Below the pieces are notes generated by a model, which was not told the DNA's origin, made no database searches, and saw only the letters and a program-made list of their open reading frames with translations. Positions 61,069-64,000 of a stretch of DNA of 64,000 bases are shown here, piece by piece. How positions within the stretch are numbered: position 1 is the stretch's first letter; the number at the start of each line of letters is the position of its first letter. The position numbers and the translations under genes are program-made. Origin of the DNA: Taudactylus pleione (Eukaryota > Chordata > Amphibia > Anura > Myobatrachidae); contig JAUIMM010002349.1 in NCBI GenBank assembly GCA_031769625.1, positions 372,001-436,000 on the forward strand, written 5' to 3'.

Positions 61069-62466
61069 GGTCCGGGGCTTACATAATTTTTCATATGGGT
61101 AAATATATTTCTGGTGAGTTGTGTGAAAATTGAGCACCAAAATCAACTTCTGTCACTGCAGCAAATCTTTTTTAAGTTGTACCAACATTTTTAAGCAGAA
61201 TTTGGGGATTTTTGAAGAAAAAAATTTTTGACCGATTTTGTAAGGTTTGGGGCTTACGTAATTTTTCATATGGGTAAATATATTTCTGGTGAGTTCTGTG
61301 TCAAAATTATGCACCAAAATCAACTTCTGCCACTGCAGGAAATCTTTTTTACGTTGTACCAACATTTTTAAGCAGAATTTGGGGATTTTTGAAAATAAAA
61401 AATTTTGGCCGATGTTTAAGGTCCGGGGCTTACGTAATTTTTCATATGGGTAAATATAATTCTGGTGAGTTGTGTGAAAATTAAGCACCAAAATCAACTT
61501 CTGTCACTGCAGCAAATCTTTTTTAAGTTGTACCAACATTTTTAAGCAGAATTTGGGGATTTTTGAAAAAAAAAAATTTAGCCGATTTTTAAGGTCCAGG
61601 GCTTACGTAATTTTTCATATGGGTAAATATATTTCTGGTGAGTTGTGTGAAAATTATGCGCCAAAATCAACTTCTGTTACTGCAGCAAATCTTTTTTAAT
61701 TTGTACCAACATTTTTAAGCAGAATTTGGGGATTTTTGGGAAAAAAAAATTTTGGACAATTTTTAAGGTCCGGGGCTTACGTAATTATTCATAAGGGTAA
61801 ATATATTTCTGGTGAGTTCTGTGTGAAAATTAAGCACCAAAATCAACTTCTGTCACTGCAGCAAATATTTTTTAAGTTGTACCAACATTTTTAAGCAGAA
61901 TTTGGGGATTTTTGAAAATAAAAAATTTTGGCCGATGTTTAAGGTCTGGGGCTTACGTAATTTTTCATAAGGGTAAATATATTTCTGGTGAGTTCTGTGT
62001 CAAAATTAAGCACCAAAATCAACTTCTGTCACTGCAGCAAATCTTTTTTAAGTTGTACCAACATTTTTAAGCAGAATTTGGGGATTTTTGAAAATAAAAA
62101 ATTTTGGCCGATTTTTAAGGTCCGGGGCTTACGTAATTTTTCATAAGGGTAAATATAATTCTGGTGAGTTGTGTGAAAATTAAGTACCAAAATCAACTTC
62201 TGTCACTGCAGCAAATCTTTTTTAAGTTGTACCAACATTTTTAAGCAGAATTTGGGGATTTTGAAAAAAAAAAATTTTTGGCCGATGTTTAAGGTCCGGG
62301 GCTTACATAATTTTTCATACGGGTAAATATATTTCTGGTGAGTTGTGTGAAAATTAAGCACCAAAATCAACTTCTGTCACTGCAACAAATCTTTTTTAAG
62401 TTGTACCAACATTTTTAAGCAGAATTTGGGGATTTTTGAAAATATAAAATTTTGGCCGATGTTTAA
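61069..62466 (+). repeat. Eight-monomer unit I J K L M F G H (1398 bp)
   Basis: Starts: I 61069, J 61244, K 61420, L 61593, M 61767, F 61943, G 62119, H 62293. M has acquired a gccgatg tail, and F opens ggtctggggc as at 33435, 56168 and 58970. N to E are skipped. The I/J private markers of the preceding unit are retained, so the two units come from the same recent amplification. Confidence 0.87.
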
Positions 62467-64000
62467 GGTCCGGGGCTTACATAATTTTTCATATGGGTAA
62501 ATATATTTCTGGTGAGTTGTGTGAAAATTGAGCACCAAAATCAACTTCTGTCACTGCAGCAAATCTTTTTTAAGTTGTACCAACATTTTTAAGCAGAATT
62601 TGGGGATTTTTGAAGAAAAAAATTTTTGACCGATTTTGTAAGGTTTGGGGCTTACGTAATTTTTCATATGGGTAAATATATTTCTGGTGAGTTCTGTGTC
62701 AAAATTATGCACCAAAATCAACTTCTGCCACTGCAGGAAATCTTTTTTACGTTGTACCAACATTTTTAAGCAGAATTTGGGGATTTTTGAAAATAAAAAA
62801 TTTTGGCCGATGTTTAAGGTCCGGGGCTTACGTAATTTTTCATATGGGTAAATATAATTCTGGTGAGTTGTGTGAAAATTAAGCACCAAAATCAACTTCT
62901 GTCACTGCAGCAAATCTTTTTTAAGTTGTACCAACATTTTTAAGCAGAATTTGGGGATTTTTGAAAAAAAAAAATTTAGCCGATTTTTAAGGTCCAGGGC
63001 TTACGTAATTTTTCATATGGGTAAATATATTTCTGGTGAGTTGTGTGAAAATTATGCGCCAAAATCAACTTCTGTTACTGCAGCAAATCTTTTTTAATTT
63101 GTACCAACATTTTTAAGCAGAATTTGGGGATTTTTGGGAAAAAAAAATTTTGGACAATTTTTAAGGTCCGGGGCTTACGTAATTATTCATAAGGGTAAAT
63201 ATATTTCTGGTGAGTTCTGTGTGAAAATTAAGCACCAAAATCAACTTCTGTCACTGCAGCAAATATTTTTTAAGTTGTACCAACATTTTTAAGCAGAATT
63301 TGGGGATTTTTGAAAATAAAAAATTTTGGACGATTTTTAAGGTCCGGGGCTTACGTAAATTTTCATAAGGGTAAATATATTTCTGGTGAGTTCTGTGTCA
63401 AAATTAAGCACCAAAATCAACTTCTGTCACAGCAGCAAATCTTTTTTAAGTTGTACCAACATTTTTAAGCAGAATTTGGGGATTTTTGAAAATAAAAAAT
63501 TTTGGTAGATGTTTAAGGTCCGGGGCTTACATCATTTTTCATATGGGTAAATATATTTCTGGTCAGTTGTGTGTCAAAATTAAGCACCAAAATCAACTTC
63601 TGTCACTGCAGCAAATCTTTTTTAAGTTGTACCAACATTTTTAAGCAGAATTTGGGGATTTTTGGAATAAAAAAATTTTGGACAATTTTTAACGTCCGGG
63701 GCTTACGTAATTTTTCATAAGGGTAAATATATTTCTGGTGAGTTGTGTGAAAATTATGCGCCAAAATCAACTTCTGTTACTGCAGCAAATCTTTTTTAAT
63801 TTGTACCAACATTTTTAAGCAGAATTTGGGGATTTTTTGAAAAAAAAAAATTTTGGCCAAATTTTAAGGTTCGGGGCTTACGTAATTTTTCATATGGGTA
63901 AATATATTTCTGGTGAGTTCTGTGTCAAAATTAAGCACCAAAATCAACTTCTGTCACTGCAACAAATCTTTTTTAAGTTGTACCAACATTTTTAAGCAGA
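62467..64000 (+). repeat. I to Q run at window end, array continues
   Basis: Order I J K L M N O P Q in canonical sequence, with Q starting at 63868 and cut by the window edge. I and J again carry the private gaagaaaaaaattttt and ggtttgggg markers. Q opens ggttcgggg and has ctgcaacaaat where Q usually has ctgcagcaaat, an H-like feature. There is no sign that the satellite is ending. Confidence 0.88.

Larger units (their letters stand above)
1..64000 (+). repeat. Satellite array, ~175-bp monomer, spans entire window
   Basis: About 365 tandem monomers run head to tail with no break. I define the monomer start at the motif ggtccggggc. A typical monomer then reads, in order: a palindromic ttacgtaa, a catatggg/catacggg/cataaggg box, tatttctggtgag, a long (ttctgtgtcaaaatt) or short (ttgtgtgaaaatt) variant box, caccaaaatcaac, a PstI-like ctgcag, ttgtaccaac, atttttaagcag, aatttgggga, an A-rich tract running into tttt, and gccgat. 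The array continues past both window edges. All monomers face one way; I saw no reverse-complement copy. Total length, organisation and lack of genes fit centromeric or heterochromatic satellite. That location is inference, and the family is not one I recognise. Confidence 0.98.

Noticed and set aside
1..64000. CRISPR array
   Set aside because: Repeat units are about 175 bp and abut with no unique spacers; similarity covers the whole unit. There are no cas genes.
1..64000. CENP-B box
   Set aside because: The cat-a-cggg part of the monomer looks slightly like the end of a CENP-B box, but the required TTCG start with correct spacing to A and CGGG is not present in the monomers I checked.
1..64000. 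Transposon insertion, LTR or target-site duplication within the array
   Set aside because: Monomer phase is continuous throughout, and I found no non-satellite segment or long inverted or direct terminal repeat.
1..64000. tRNA, rRNA or other structured RNA genes
   Set aside because: No A/B box pair, cloverleaf-like arms or rRNA-like conserved stretches were seen. The small inverted repeats (gttg-tac-caac; tgctg-tcactg-cagca in C) are too short and occur in every copy of their class.

Overview
The whole 64 kb window is one uninterrupted satellite-DNA array. From the first to the last base it is about 365 head-to-tail copies of a monomer of about 175 bp (mostly 172-178 bp). All copies lie in the same orientation. 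I found no gene, RNA gene, transposon, inversion or unique-sequence spacer. A hand count on a typical monomer gives about 32% G+C. Such an array points to a eukaryotic chromosome, plausibly centromeric or other constitutive heterochromatin. I do not recognise the satellite family or the species. C/T and G/A variation concentrated at CpG sites suggests a genome with CpG methylation.

Monomers fall into distinguishable classes that recur in a fixed order, so this is a higher-order-repeat (HOR) array. I label the classes A to V. All neighbour pairs A-B-C-...-U-V-A are seen, which implies an ancestral 22-monomer HOR of about 3.85 kb. The cleanest copy is 31859-35533, with 21 of 22 classes in order and only A missing.

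Layout by region: (1) 1-6993 and 6994-13639 are two near-identical super-repeats of 40 and 38 monomers (6997 and 6646 bp). (2) 13640-29055 is dominated by a 25-monomer unit (4377 bp; copies at 14519, 21000 and 25377) with local expansions of 699, 880 and 525 bp. (3) 28880-31858 is a mosaic of chimeric monomers and contains a distinct module that recurs near 45.3 and 53.5 kb. (4) 31859-35533 is the near-canonical HOR. (5) 35710-41651 is two copies of a 17-monomer unit (2970 bp). (6) 38680-47775 recurs at 47776 onwards with an offset of 9096 bp (52 monomers); it is collinear for about 5 kb and then carries indels of whole monomers. (7) 57043-64000 holds short tandem expansions of 3, 9 and 8 monomers.

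Nearly every rearrangement is a gain, loss or fusion of whole monomers in register. This is the expected product of homologous unequal exchange or gene conversion. Many chimeric monomers join the front of one class to the tail of another in or near a strongly conserved core in the second half of the monomer. Open reading frames of 63-114 codons recur across the array on both strands. They are by-products of the repeat and are not annotated as genes. Monomer class calls were made by eye; coordinates were counted from the numbered sequence.
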